Assembly (NCBI GenBank): GCA_029204225.1
Contig: CM055111.1
Span: forward strand, 19,785,003 to 19,849,002
From: Diphasiastrum complanatum
Lineage: Eukaryota > Streptophyta > Lycopodiopsida > Lycopodiales > Lycopodiaceae
Direction of reading: 5' to 3'
Length of the DNA stretch: 64,000 nt
A model generated the notes under the pieces. It saw only the letters and a program-made list of their open reading frames with translations, was not told where the DNA came from and searched no databases. Position numbers and translations under genes: made by a program. Shown here one piece after another: positions 33,442 through 46,267 of this stretch; the stretch's first letter is position 1; every line of letters begins with the position of its first letter.

Positions 33442-34396
33442 TGTTTCTATTTACAAAGCTTTGATAGCTTTCAGCCCTCTACTTGATGAAAATGTTCGCG
33501 AACAAGAAAGTGAAGAGACATGAAACACGAAAGATTGGCGAACACATGACGAGAAGACACGAACACAAAAGATTTGCGGATGAGAATCTTTTGCGGTCCA
33601 TCACGAGAAAGTCAGACGACGGAGACGAAACCAACAATGCGACACGAAAAAATGTCACGAAACCTTTTCTGCCCTCATGCTCCATGAAGGACCAGCAAGG
33701 TTCCACAAGTACCCAGAAGTACAGATGTCTGATCTGATGGCATGACATCAGCAGATACACTGTAAGTCGCGGCTAATCCGTCACTTTTGTATTTTTTGGA
33801 TTAGTTGTAGATTTAATTACTCTAATCTAAAAGGTTACACAGAGCGACTACATACTTACTAGATGATACTTGATAGAGAGGGCATATACAGATATACAAA
33901 GATGTATGAAGTAGTCTGATGCTAGTAAGCAATCAAAACGAAAAATATAGAACAGAAGTCCGTATGCATGCGAGACACGTTCTTGTGATCAGGATCCACA
34001 TAGATCTACAAGTCCGCTAGTAAGCGAGACATCCACTCGTGAGAGGACTATATTTCTGTCACGCCAACACACTACGTGCATGCAGTGCTTGAAGAATCAG
34101 AGAAAAATCAATAGATGATCTTGTAGCCATTGTGCACATGTCACTTTTATGATGTATGATCTTGAATGCAAATGTATCTGCTGTTATTCGTATGTCCGAT
34201 TCTCTCATTCATTTAATTTTGCACCTTGGTTGAAACTTTGTTGAATGCTACATTAATTTATAAACGTAGATCAGCAGTGCCTGACTATATTCTGGAGGAC
34301 TGTAGGAGTGATTCAAATGGCAGTGACCAGCGATCGCATCTGAAATCCATCCGATTCACATTGAATCGTTTGTGACTCATCAAATCTCTTCCATCA
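33442..34396 (+). repeat. Solo LTR of the 12.6-kb copia family
   Basis: Same start (TGTTTCTATTTAC) and end (CTTCCATCA) as 12603-13478, with about 30 extra bases near 34140 and scattered substitutions. No primer site, internal region or partner LTR adjoins it, so it is a solo LTR. A clean target duplication is not visible. Confidence 0.85.
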
Positions 34397-35374
34397 TGTG
34401 CGCAAATTGTCAAGATATGGTGAAACTAGTTACCTTGTCTTGCATCATTTTGATGTTGGAATTGTACTAGCCTTCTTGGCTAGTTTTCCTGATGGAAATG
34501 AAGCTAAGGGAGGATCATTATATCACTCATTCATAGTCAAGTCATCAACTGATGATGATATCTTGTGGCAAGATGGCAATCATTAGAGGAGTTTTTGATT
34601 CCAAAAGGGCTGTATAAGAAATCGTGCCTTAGTAAGAGAATGTTAGAGAGAGAATGATAAAATGACCGGATTTTTTTCTCATTTTCTTAGTTTTCGGTGC
34701 TGCCCACCGTCTAAGTTGTGTGGTTGGCTCATTTTTTGAAGAATATTAACAGTGCGCATGAAACAAAACACGCTGCCAAGAAACAAAGCACGCGCCACAA
34801 GCGGAAGAAATTCCCTCCAAAATTTCATGTGTAAAGGATCGAAGTTTTATATAAATAGAACCTCTAGCCTTTTAGATTTCTCCGGTCATGTTGTCACACT
34901 AATTTGCATGTCAGCTTGTCGAATACTTGTGAGTCATCCTGAGAATGACTTTGAGGAGCCTTGTAAGGAAGTTTTAGCAATGTGGGCTCCTTTGCAGCTT
35001 TTTATTGATGTTATATGCCTTGTTCTTGTAGGTGCTATGATTGCTTTTCGCAGAGTTCATGTTTATTGTTATTCTGCTCCCTCTTAGATTAATAGTTAAT
35101 ATTGTTGTAGATAATGTACCGATGTTTCTAGCTTCTTGGTTGAGTAAGATGTTCCCTTTGTTATTAGATTAACCACTCCGTTGTTTAAGATTAAGGGTTT
35201 GGAAGACAAGGCTTAACCTTTTAGAGGTTCAAATCCTCTTCCCTTAAATTATTAAAATAAGAGAGAACTTAAAGTTGGTTCTGAATTTTGCTTTTATGTT
35301 TTTTCAAATTTGAAAATGCAAATTAAAAAGAGCTCAATTATGAAATGAATGGCATTTGATGATGTGGAATATCT
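34397..35374. other. No gene recognised
   Basis: Short frames at 34398-34586 and 34752-35087 lack motifs. A tRNA-like T arm (AGAGGTTCAAATCCTCT) lies at about 35221-35237, flanked by TTAAGGG and CCCTTAA. Nothing else is seen. Confidence 0.5.
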
Positions 35375-35720
35375 CCACCACGCGAGGATCTGCATTCTGG
35401 TAAAAAACACTTGTGTATTCTCGCGTCATGGCGATATACCACAGCATCAAAATCTTTGATTAGCCATAACTTTTTTATTTAAACTCGGATCGAGATGAAG
35501 TAAAAAGCAAAAATGATCTACTCTTCACATAGAATCCATTGGAATATTCTATCATGCGAGAATCTGCATTCTGGTAATAACAAACTGGTCTATTCTCGGA
35601 TCATGGCGATATGCCACATCATCAAAATCTTTATTAGCCATAACTTTCTTATATGAACTCGGATGGAGATGAGGTAAAAAGCAAAAATGATCTACTCTTC
35701 GTGTAGAATACATTGGAATG
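35375..35720. repeat. Two-copy tandem repeat of about 180 bp
   Basis: The segment with CGAGGATCTGCATTCTGG (from 35383) recurs from about 35560 with TAGCCATAACTT and CAAAAATGATCTACTCTTC in the same order. The copies are perhaps 85% alike. No coding potential. Confidence 0.85.
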
Positions 35721-36523
35721 ATCACATATTGATTATGATTCTATAAAAATATCAAAAACGTCTAGAAAATCTATTGTTGTTCTACTCATCTGTAGTTTAA
35801 TGGCTGATGTTGTTGTAGATGATGTTTTGCAGCTTCTTGTAGGTTGGCCCTCTTTAAAACATGTAAGTTTGTTTAACTATGCTTTGCTCAAAATATATTA
35901 CTACTAACCATAAGTTTTAAGAGTCGGGTAGTTAGGAGTCTTGCGGGCAACAAGTATTGTCAAATCACAACTCTAGACCCTGCCCAGCGGGAGTTTTGAA
36001 ATGTTCAAAATATTACCGAAAAACTCCAAATTTTTTCAGACCGACAAACAACGTTACGTTCCTTCACATGTGTAAAAACTTTATCGGGCCACATGTACAT
36101 TGAATAGTTGAATAGTCAATAAAAGCATCTTGACAAACAGCCCTTTTGGTGCTTGGAACTCCTCTAATGGGAGGCTCATTCATGGATTTTCTTGGTGGCC
36201 CACATTTCAGGGAAGGACAAAGATGGAGGAGATATGCAAACATTGGTTGATTACTCACAATTATTGTTTGTTTGCTGTTATTTTCTAGAAAGTTCAAAGT
36301 TGGAAGTATGGAGGAATCATTGTATTTACATTCTATTTGGTTCTTCATATTCTAGTTACATCTTGATATGTAAAATTGATGTAAGAAATAGTGAAGCATC
36401 CAATGTGGATACTATTTTTTATATCAATTATGAAGGCTATTATAAAACCATAGAAAGAAGGTCTATACTTAGAATGGATATCATTCTATCAAAGTTGTGT
36501 GGTAGAACTAGTTGAAGAGAAAG
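35721..36523. other. Weak frames before an LTR
   Basis: The plus-strand frame 36192-36515 runs up to the LTR at 36524 and ends close to a GTTGAAGAGAAAG purine run. It might be the last piece of a decayed pol, but I see no RNase H motif. Confidence 0.3.
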
Positions 36524-36990
36524 TGTGAAAAATTGTCAACTAGTTTAAGATTTTTCATGTTGAGTTTATTTGGCAATTTTGAGGAATATGTATTTTAATC
36601 TTAGAGCTATATAGACTTTATAAAGTTAATAAGGGCTAAGAATAGTGTATTTATAATTTTTGGCAACTTAGGCAAGTTGATAAGGTCGAATTTGGACCTA
36701 CTCTAATTGGTTATTATAGATGCATTGAATCTAGTCATGTTAGATTTAGGGTTTGGAAGAGATCTAGAACCTTCCATAAGTTGATAAGCTTGAGTAAGAG
36801 CATCCAAATAGGACAAAAGGCTATTATAAATAGGCTACAAGCGTGGGAGCATTTCATCTCTCTCATTCTTCTCTCATTCATTCTTATGGAATATCTCTTT
36901 GGGGTTCTACATCCATTTTTTGCATTTTGGTGATGATATAATAATGGATTATTGTGTATAAAATGCTATTTTTCTTATATGTATGAGGTC
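36524..36990 (+). repeat. LTR related to the young copia LTR
   Basis: The sequence GTTGAAGAGAAAG then TGTGAAAAATTGTCAAC copies the polypurine tract and LTR start of the element at 25.5 kb (GTTGAAGAGGGAG then TGTGAAAATTGTCAAC). The rest has diverged. TATAAATA at about 36828 is a possible TATA box. The right end is not defined. Confidence 0.55.
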
Positions 36991-38701
36991 CCACGTGTGA
37001 GTATTGTTGTTGTACGACTGTTGCACGGACTGGAACAATAAAGCAACTTACATAAGTGATTTTGACAAGTTCTTGTTGAGTTTGCGTCTTTTACATGTAG
37101 TAGATGTAATATTTCTACATTGTAAAAATCTTGATTTCTCAAAAAAATTATGTATGCAATTCATGTTCGCCACATTGTGTGAACATAAGATAATTGTAAA
37201 ATTTTGGCCACCATATTATGGAAAGTGAAAGTGGTCACCTACTTTATTGACATGTGATGAAATCTTTATGAAACTTGAAAATGACCTCACATGAGAAGAA
37301 ATGTTTGTTTATCGGCAAAAAATTTGGGACGCAGGATTTTTAAGGCAAATTTTTTTAAAAACCTATAAACAAATTGGACGGAAACCTAATTTAAAAATTT
37401 CAGCCATGAATAAAGGATTTCATCATTATCTTTTAAATTTTATGCTTGAGAAAGATCCTTTTATTTTACACTTAGTAACATCACTCTTTAGTAACAACTT
37501 CACTTGACAAACTCACCATAATTTTATGACGAAATTATGTTGCTAAAATGAATTTTTTTTTTTGCATACATATTAAGTAACTAGTTACAACATATACAAC
37601 TTGGCAATGCCATTTACAAAGCTAGCCTCCTTAGATGTTACTACATAGCATAGTGGTCGGGATTCAAGACTTCACCTTTTTGGTGGCAATCAACAACTCT
37701 ACCCAGTACACCCCACTGTGATGGGCAGATCCTTTTTTAATACCTCAAGGATAAAGTAAGCTTAAATAACTCCAATTTCAAAATCTTGGATGCCACATGT
37801 AGTAGAAGCTCCTAGAAGCAACCGGTTTTTGTGTGTGAGGCTTCTTCCAATTCTTTTTGATAGACTCTCTAAATCAATACGAATCTTCTCGGACTCCTCT
37901 TTTTTGGCTGCAAAGTTCAAACCACGGCCACGACGCTAAGACCTCGGGCTCTAGCCTCCGACGCGGACCGACCTCTCACATAAGAAATATTTAGGGAGTC
38001 GGTTTCCTAATTTCCTTTCATGAGTCCAAGTGAGAGGACTACTGTCTAAGCACCAACGCCACGCAGCTGCCTCACGGACGGTGTTGTATGCTTGCACAGG
38101 TCACGTCAGTCATTCGCTATTCCTATTCTCGAATCTCCACCGGCTATTCTCGCCCTTGTTCAGAATTGCACGACTGGGCCCTGCAGCAATGCCGGCCATC
38201 AGTTTTTTCGCCCTTTTTGTGGAAGAATATTTCGGATCCCATGGGATTCGGGAATCGCATACGAGGAGACTCGTGAGACATAGTCAGAGCCGACTCTGAA
38301 CTCTGGACTTTTGTGCTACGTGCAACACAAGCCTTCCTGCTTGATCGAGAATATAAGAAGATCAGACATACATGTATATTTATTGCTGGATCGATCTTGA
38401 AACCTGTATAAGTGTAGATCGTCGCAGGACATTGTGAATGCTTTCATACAGTACATACAAAGCTTAGATATTTTGCATGACTTCTTGTTTCAACAGATCA
38501 AGTCATCGCTTGATAATTGACTAAATATCAGACATTTTATCACTGGCAGATAAAAAAAACAACTAGCTCATCAAAGGTTGATCTCCAAAATACATCCAAC
38601 TGACTGTATAATAAGTGAAGAACACGTAGGGCTTGTTCCTAGAGTTGTAAAGCATATAAGCTGCACGTCGAACGAGTTTGGGTGCTTTTACGAAATAGGG
38701 A
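36991..38701. other. No gene recognised; flank of EamA gene
   Basis: Frames at 37004-37228 and 37301-37507 have no motif. From about 37880 the sequence is less AT-rich and three overlapping frames open at 38030-38299. None is supported as a gene. This could be the promoter and 5' leader of the gene starting at 38702. Confidence 0.4.
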
Positions 38702-41439
38702 ATGTTTCTGCAATTAAATGCCGTGACTTTTGCTCCAAAACATTATTTTCGACGCACTTCAATATCTGGCACTCGACTTAAGTGTTCAGTTCGAGCTATA
38801 CAATGTCTCGTACGAAGAAAAAGAATAAATAACGTTTCGTCTTATACATCAGCTTCTAGCTCTACACGTGTTCTTGATAGTTACTCTGTGTACAATGACA
38901 GGCCGTGTGTGGCAAACAGGAAATGTGTTGTAGCTTCTCGTCTCCACCAAGCACAATATCCTATACTCAACTACTCTTGCCACAGATCTATTTCCCTTGC
39001 AAGATTGTCGAAGAAATTTACCTATGTCGCAGCCGATGTAGATCGCAGATGGAGTTATATGGGTTCGATAGATTGCTGCAAACGACCGCAATGTAGATGT
39101 GTATGTCTTAGATTTGACATAGAAAAACACATCTTGAAGGCAAGTCAAAAGAAAGATAATAGATACCGTGTGAAAGAGGACGATAGTAGAAGTCTGGTAA
39201 ACAAGACAATTCACGATCCCGAAAACGAATGCCCATACGCAGCAGTGGACCAAGCACCTCACAATCCAAATCCCTCAAATTACATCGGCGCCATCCGTCC
39301 ACAGCTAGTAAGTACAAATGCATTTGAAATTTCAATCCAATTTGATCGAATGCCCAAGTCTGATTGATCTGCCTTTGATCCGTCTTCTAGCTAAAACGTT
39401 ATGTAATATTTCTTCACGTGTATATTTTATGTCTTTAGTCGCATGATGATTGAGTTTTTATATAAGGTTAATGAAACTCTATTGATTGATCCGTCTTTAC
39501 CTAGAACGTTATGTAGTAATTTTTACTGCATATTTCCATTTGATCCGACTTTTAGCAATATAACTGTTTGTTCCACTACGTTATATTCATGTTTTCTTCC
39601 AAAATTGTTCACGCTTTATAGTTGATATTGGTTGTCGCAGGCGTCATCTCAAAGATTGTTTGGAAACGTTCTGGAAGTAGACTCCGGCTTCCATAAACTC
39701 GCCTGCCAAGAGTAAGCAAGTCATCGCTCTGATGCTGTTGAGCCTATTAGCTGCTCTATACGGTTCGGGTATTGCTTCAACAGAGATTGCTGATGACGCC
39801 ACACCTGGCATGCCTCCAAGCTTCAGTTCTCTTTTACGATCTATATCGGCCCTGTTGGTTCATTTTCCAGCTTTGATTAGCGCCATAAGGGATCTGGACC
39901 CTACACTTATCAGAGCAGGAGTGGAGCTAGGCTCATGGTCATTCCTATATAGCATCATCCAAACATTCGGTGCAAACGGGGATGGTTTGAACGATGCGCC
40001 GTTGCTGTATACACTCAGCGTAAGTGCTTCAACAAAGATGATGCTAAAAGACAATGATTACATTGACCTGAAAATATTAAGAATCTTTTCCCCGCCTTGA
40101 AACCACACTGCAATGTACAACATAAGACATATCGTAGCATTTTACGTACGTAATTCTAAATACTAGTGCGAAATGTTAGGAACATGGATCTTGAGATACA
40201 AACTTATGAAAGTGATGAAAATGAAGTGTTTATTGTTTGATTATCTCTATCGTTATGATCTTGCGGTTTTGTCTTTTTACAAAACTCTTTCCATCATTTC
40301 ATATAAAAATTCGAAGACACAACTTTTGTTTACATGTCTTTCTCTCCTTCAAGCTAACAATGCATGGATAGCAGGTGTTGCTTGTTCCCTTGATGAAACT
40401 TTGCGCTGGCCGGTCGGTAACTGGAGTCAAGTGGCTTTCTACCTTTATAGCACTATCTGGTAATCTATCTAATATCAGCTATCAAATATTTAGTCATTCA
40501 GGCAGTTAATTAGTAGAAGCTCTCAGATGTACTACATCGTAAAAGGCATTCAGTGCATGGTCTTTCTGGAGGTGTCGGTAACCTATCCCAGGTGAGCGGT
40601 TAAAGTCACTAATCAAACATTGATTTTCCCTGTTAGGTATGGATGTGCTGGAGGAAGAAGGTTCAGGGTGGAAAGGCATCATTATTCCACAACGTGGAAA
40701 CCCGTGGGTTTTCGCGAGTTCATTAATTTCTGCTCTGCAAATATTTCGATCAGAAGTCTTTGGAATCGCTAAAGCATTGGATGCAAAGCGTTGAAATGCC
40801 ATCCAGTCGGCCGTATTATCTGTCCTCAGCTTTTTCTGGGAGATATGCAACCTATGCACCAGTTCTAGTGATTGGGGTTTAGACTTTACAACACTGGCTC
40901 AACATTTACCATGGCTTCCATTAATCTACAATGGCATCGTCTGTGGTGGAATTTGCAGCTGGTTGGAAATACGGGCTCTGCGCGGAGTGAACGCATCCGT
41001 CGCCACTTTGATTTACCTGACTATTCCGGTCTGGGGTGCATTTTTCTCTACACTTCTCCAACACAAATCTCCGAGCGAGCTTGAACTTGTGGGAGCGCCA
41101 ATGATTCTGCTAGCAACTATGTGGACTAACAAAATGACTTCTGAACAGCGTACCAATAGTTCTCAACCATACCAAAATGATCAGGGCCTTACTAGACAGA
41201 ACAGAGATCAGAGTAGCCATTTGAATCGTCGACAGAAATTTTCCAGGCCAGATGAAGGCTATTTGATGGAAAATGTCCTGTCATCGACGCTCCTCAGTGC
41301 TGATCATCTTCCAGGAGTCATGTTAATATCTCAACTAAAATCTCCGTTCTATACTGCTCAAACTGAGAGGCTTGTCAAAGATGTAGATGTCATATTTCAA
41401 GAGAACAACCAACGGGGTTGGCTTAGTTGGTTAGCTTGA
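38702..41439 (+). pseudogene. EamA/DMT-family transporter gene, probably inactivated
   Basis: Four-exon host-type gene. Exon 1 (38702-39307) encodes a Ser/Arg/Asn-rich N terminus like a plastid transit peptide and ends at a GTAAGT donor. Exon 2 (39681-40019) carries the first EamA repeat (KSKQVIALMLLSLLAALYG, then RAGVELGSWSFL) and ends at GTAAGT. Exon 3 (40375-40459) encodes VLLVPLMKLCAGRSV and the next helix, with a CTAAC branch-like site upstream. Exon 4 (from 40637, after a TTTTCCCTGTTAG acceptor) carries the second repeat, with LPWLPLIYNGIVCGGICSWL and LTIPVWGAFFSTLL. Splice phases 0, 0 and 1 fit throughout. Defects: TGA at 40792-40794 inside exon 4, and the better acceptor of intron 1 (39640) leads to a stop. 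Family members are membrane proteins that move small metabolites; the substrate here is unknown. Confidence 0.8.
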
Positions 41440-41492
41440 CATCCAAAGTTTCTTTGGTCTTAGGTTCGAGCCTCCCCTTGGAAACCAAGAAA
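41407..41492 (+). mobile_element. Minimal tRNA-derived SINE with 16-bp duplication
   Basis: An 86-bp insertion lies between perfect direct repeats CATATTTCAAGAGAAC (41391-41406 and 41493-41508). It contains a perfect polymerase III A box TGGCTTAGTTGG and a B box GGTTCGAGCC, a tRNA-like GGGG/CCCC pairing, and an AAGAAA end. The inverted duplicate near 10280-10300 has the empty site. It interrupts the tail of the EamA frame. Confidence 0.85.
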
Positions 41493-41508
41493 CATATTTC
41501 AAGAGAAC

Positions 41509-42060
41509 ACGGATTGTCTATCCGACTTTACCACCATTTTTAAACCTCCACAATGCGCCGAAGTTCATAATACGGCTGTAAATGTTGGATCCTATGTTTT
41601 CTGTGCACTGAAGAGCATGTCTGTGATATTGGCGCATGATCAGTGCTTAATATTTTGTTTGCCAAAATTCAATCTAAGATAAATGATAGGCCCACGCTTG
41701 GTGCGGTAGTCTACTGTGCGTGTGTTGGGCTTGGCTACTCAGATTCCATTCGCTTCCCTGCCCCACTCGTGGGCGGAAACTTGGGCCAAAGGCTCAAAGC
41801 CTCCTTAATATAAAAAGTTAAATAGAATTAGTAGCAGTTTTAGTTTTCTACCGAGATTAGTTTCTTAGCACTACGTCTTAAGAAGCATGAGGACAAAAGT
41901 TGCTAAAATATCTTGGAGAGCAGGAAATTGTGTGCAAGTTCTATTTGCATTTTCACTAGCTTTAAGATCCGCTTTCCACTGATCTGTGATCTGTATAAGC
42001 TTCTTTGCTGTCAACTATCCCCTAGGCACATCCGAATCAAAAGCCTGCCATTTGTGTGTA
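41509..42060 (+). repeat. EamA 3' flank shared with 9.2-10.3 kb
   Basis: Continues the homology with the inverted copy up to about 42060 (blocks GCCAATATCA or GCGCCAATATCA, TAATATTTT, GGCAGG). No gene of its own. The duplicated region thus covers the gene tail and about 600 bp beyond. Confidence 0.8.
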
Positions 42061-43178
42061 AACTCTCTCGTCCATCTCACTTCTGATCTCCGTCAGTCCA
42101 TTGATTATTTATCGCGCAGTACAGAATCACGTTGATTAGAATCGAAAGTTGAAAGTGATAATTATAATTAGTTCTGAGCCATGGAGGTTAAGAATCATGC
42201 AAGAGCATAAGAGGTCAGATGTGACAAGACATTTGACCATTGCTTTCATTCCCAGCAAGACATGTTCATGTTCTCAGACTAAAATGCGTCAGCTCCAAGC
42301 CGTTCTGTGAAGCCTCAGTGCCATGTTACAATGCGCTATTTCATTTTGGGACCAAACAGCTCAAAGATATTATCTCGCGTCTATTTCTTTCTTGCAAGTC
42401 CGACACACAAATGTGACATATAAGTAAATTTTGTCCGTTTTAAGCTTAATTTATGATACTCTTCTATCTTTTAATTAATTTTGTATAAGCAAAGGTAGTT
42501 ACAAATTTACAATGTGAGAGGACCTTTGCTCTAGGTCCCCAAGGGCTGTGGAACCCTTGAGCAAGGAAGGCCCAACCATGTTGAAGGCCTAAGACCCCTT
42601 TTCGAGTTTGATGTCTAAGTGTGAATTTTGTTACGTGTTTATTTTGAGATTTTGTAATCTACTGGACTTTGCATGACATCCAATAAAGGTTACTTAATTT
42701 GTGAAAGTTTTTATACTAGTGGACTTTGGTCATAAATTCTATGAGGACATCCAATGCCTAGATGTCACAAGGCTCATGTGCTATGTGGCAGCCAATAATT
42801 GGGTTGTTGGCACAAGAAAATTGTGGTACACTGCCAAGTTTTCTTGATGGGGACATAAGAAGGAAAAGCAAGAAAGTTATGCTATATGCTTCACAAAGGC
42901 CTAGCCATTCTCTTGAAAATGTATGAAAGTACAAATTTCTTGAATAAAACATGTCATTAATGTCTAAGAATCGATGCAAGGTAAATACTTATTTTTAGAG
43001 AATCTATGTGCCAGAGATAAACACAGTGAAGACAATCAGAGACGTCAAATTCGATGAGAGCAGAACAATGGCCAACAATAATCCTGTCAGTAATGAATTC
43101 CTTGAAAGACAATACTAGGATCTACGAACCGTGACAGAGAGAGGATGAACACTCAGACGAAGATGTTCAAGTCGCACC
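42061..43178. other. No gene recognised
   Basis: AT-rich. The frame at 42758-42979 (minus) is unsupported. Confidence 0.5.
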
Positions 43179-45290
43179 TCATTCGAGCGACGAATCAGAT
43201 GAAGAAAGATTTGCATGCCAGCCTATTGCTACAACACCTGTAAATCGAATTGGTTCTGGACCTAGCAAAACAGATAAAGACAAGAGCATTGCAGTACCAA
43301 AAGGATCTCCTAGAAGATCAACAAGAGAATGAAGAGCGCCAACAAGATTTGTGCTAGGAAACTTAGCTTCTACATTCGAAGAATTGAAATACCATGATGA
43401 TGACAACATTCGGACATTTCTTCACACCGCTAACGACTTTTCTCCAGGTCTACGATCTGGTATGGAATTTGTTAAAAGTTACCAATGGCTAGAAGGGCAG
43501 GTTTCGTATTGCATACTCTGTATGTTCAACGAACAAAACGCTTAAGAATTGTAGAAGAAGAAGGGCGAATTACCAGACACAACTATAAGAGAGAGAAGTA
43601 CGTATAAGCGGATTACAGGATAAGCTCACAAGAAGGGATGAGGAGAATAAAGCGTTGTTAGATCGCAATGCACAATGTTTTGAGAGAGTAACGAAACTCT
43701 AGAGAGAAGCCGGTGGAATGCAAACATACATGTGATTGAATATGAGAGGGATTTATTACAAACCCAACTTGATAGCATCACTACAAGCGGACCAGTCCGT
43801 AGTGACAACACGAGACTCAAGGAATGGACAAAGAATATTCTACACACCCATGTCATGGACAAACTGGAACAGTTTGTGGAAGAGCAGGGATATTTGCAAG
43901 AGGAGAACATGCAACTGGAAAAGAAATTAGTTGAACACGAGGGTTGTTATCAGTGGCACACCATTGCAATAACTGGTTGTCGCATCCAGAAGCAGTTCAA
44001 GAGCAGGCAAACCTACAACAATCTATGACAGATGTGCAGCACTTAAAACAACACTTGTCTGACTTACAAGGCACACTTCAAGACAAAGAAATAGAGTGGT
44101 AGAAATTACAGGAAGAGGCAAAGGGCTTATTGAAGAACATTGCGGATTTGATAGATCAACTCAAACTTAGATGAGATTCCGTGCAAGTGGATACAAGTCA
44201 ACACCAACATAGCCAAGCTATGGGAAAGTCAATAGAAAATCAATCCCTGATGGTTGTACCACGTCGGGCGAAAAGGCCTAGAACAAGATTGGGAAGGAAG
44301 GTAAACAGCACGTACAAGGCTTTACAGCCTTGGATACATCAACGCAACATCGAACATGCATGGAATATTGACTATTTGTTCTTGTCAAAGGTGGATATCA
44401 CAACAGAAGAGTGAGATGAGCCATGGGAGCTATGTGAGTTATATGAGTTCTGGCAGAATTTGGAGTTGAAAGAACAAATGATTTTGGCTTGGGCATTCTT
44501 ACAAGGCTGGATGAAGATATATGTATATGAAGTCGAACATGCCTTACCGATACATAATGACTTGCACTATCAAACCATTAAGAAGTGCGCAAGGTTTACA
44601 ACATGGGCAGCAGGATCTTGTAACAAGTTTGAAGCGGTGTATGCTACGGTGGGAAGGCATATAAATATCACATACCCATTATTATGGCAACTATATTACT
44701 GATGAGAAGAGGGTTTCCAAGAGAAAATTGACAAGCAACTCAAAATTTCCACACTCACGATGCTTTCCAATTCATGGACTTTGTTGTGATTGCTATACAA
44801 TAGACACGGGAGTTGTTTGTCAACAAACGCTATACGATGATAACCACTGAATGGCTGGAAAAGACAATGCTAATAGACCACGATTAGTATCCAGTGTTAT
44901 GGATGAAAAACAAAATCTGCTGCTCCAACCTATTTGGCATGGACTAGCCATGATAGTACCAGAAACACGAAACTGGACATCGTCGCAACTGCAACAACAT
45001 TGATAGAAATGTCGTGGTCAAAGAAAATAGCCAGTGAATTTAAATTGCTTACCATTGATTCACAAGAAAAGGGTGAACCTGTAAGTCATTTCTTGGGGGT
45101 ACGTACATCCGACGAGAGTGACAGTGAGCATTACAGCAAGGAGGTTAAACGAAGAAAGAAGATGAAGAAGACCCAGACTCGACACTCAGTGGAACTAGTT
45201 TTTTTCCACCGGGGAATATGTGTTAGGTCCATTTTGGCCATTACAATGTACATTGTAAATAGGGATCGAATTCAAATATAATTGAAGGTC
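43179..45290 (+). pseudogene. Long decayed reading frame, unrecognised, coiled-coil-like
   Basis: Plus-strand frames follow one another with stops and shifts. The part at 43732-44028 is rich in Glu, Gln and Leu in a coiled-coil-like pattern (KLEQFVEEQGYLQEENMQLE). The following part (44181-44414) is basic with RPRTRLGRKV. 44460-44702 holds EQMILAWAFLQGWMKIYV, then 44934-45281 a lysine-rich stretch. The length suggests one gene of about 2 kb, perhaps the gag-like gene of a retroelement, but I recognise no domain. Confidence 0.35.
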
Positions 45291-45740
45291 TATTAGTTAT
45301 GTATTTGAAGTTTTATTTACAAGGACGATGCACTAACAAGTCACTTACACGAATCGACTAGATTCGAATCGCAATCTTAAACTAAAGTAATTTAAACTCA
45401 TAGTTAAATTTACCTTAGTAAGGTATAAAGTACATACGTGTAACTCATATACTGGTTGAAGCTATTCAATGGAGCGATGCATTTGTAATTTCTAGAGGTG
45501 TGTTTGTCCGCTCCGTAGAGTAACAAAGATTATCTTTTTTGAACTATGTCCTCCGCATTCGTGTATTAATTACATTGAATGCTTGTCACCTAATTAGGAA
45601 AGTCGTTGTATTTGAAAGTATATGGCTTTTGTGACAACTATACATAGTATATACGGTCAATGAATCATTATCGTTCATTATCGTTGATGCGGACGAGGAC
45701 GTCATTGGAACGTTCCTCGTTTATTTTAGATGACCTTCGA

Positions 45741-45842
<102 letters not shown>

Positions 45843-46267
45843 ATTTTTTGCAAGAAGCCGAAGGTGCCCTTAAAAAGGCAAAGATGTCTTGAAAACAGTT
45901 TAACTCATGAAAGTAGATGACCTTTGGAAATTTTCTCTCTCTTCGTATTTTTCGGAAAAATGCAAAAAAGCCGAAGGTGTTGAAAATAGTTAAACTTTTG
46001 AAGTGCACAAGCTAAACTTTTGAACTATGCAAGTGTCGCATATCGAAGAAATGAGAAAAAGCCGAAGCTGTTGAAAACATAATGTATTTCTGCAAACTGT
46101 CGAAAAAGTAATGTATTTCTGCAAACTTGTTCTTAATGTTAATTTCGTGAAGATGGCCAAGTATTCAATGACTTCAAGTTATTGAGCTTAACATGAACTT
46201 GAAATTATGATAGGATTGGTTACCCTCCTTTGCTGGAGATCAACCGGAAGCCCGTTGTAGACGTTCT

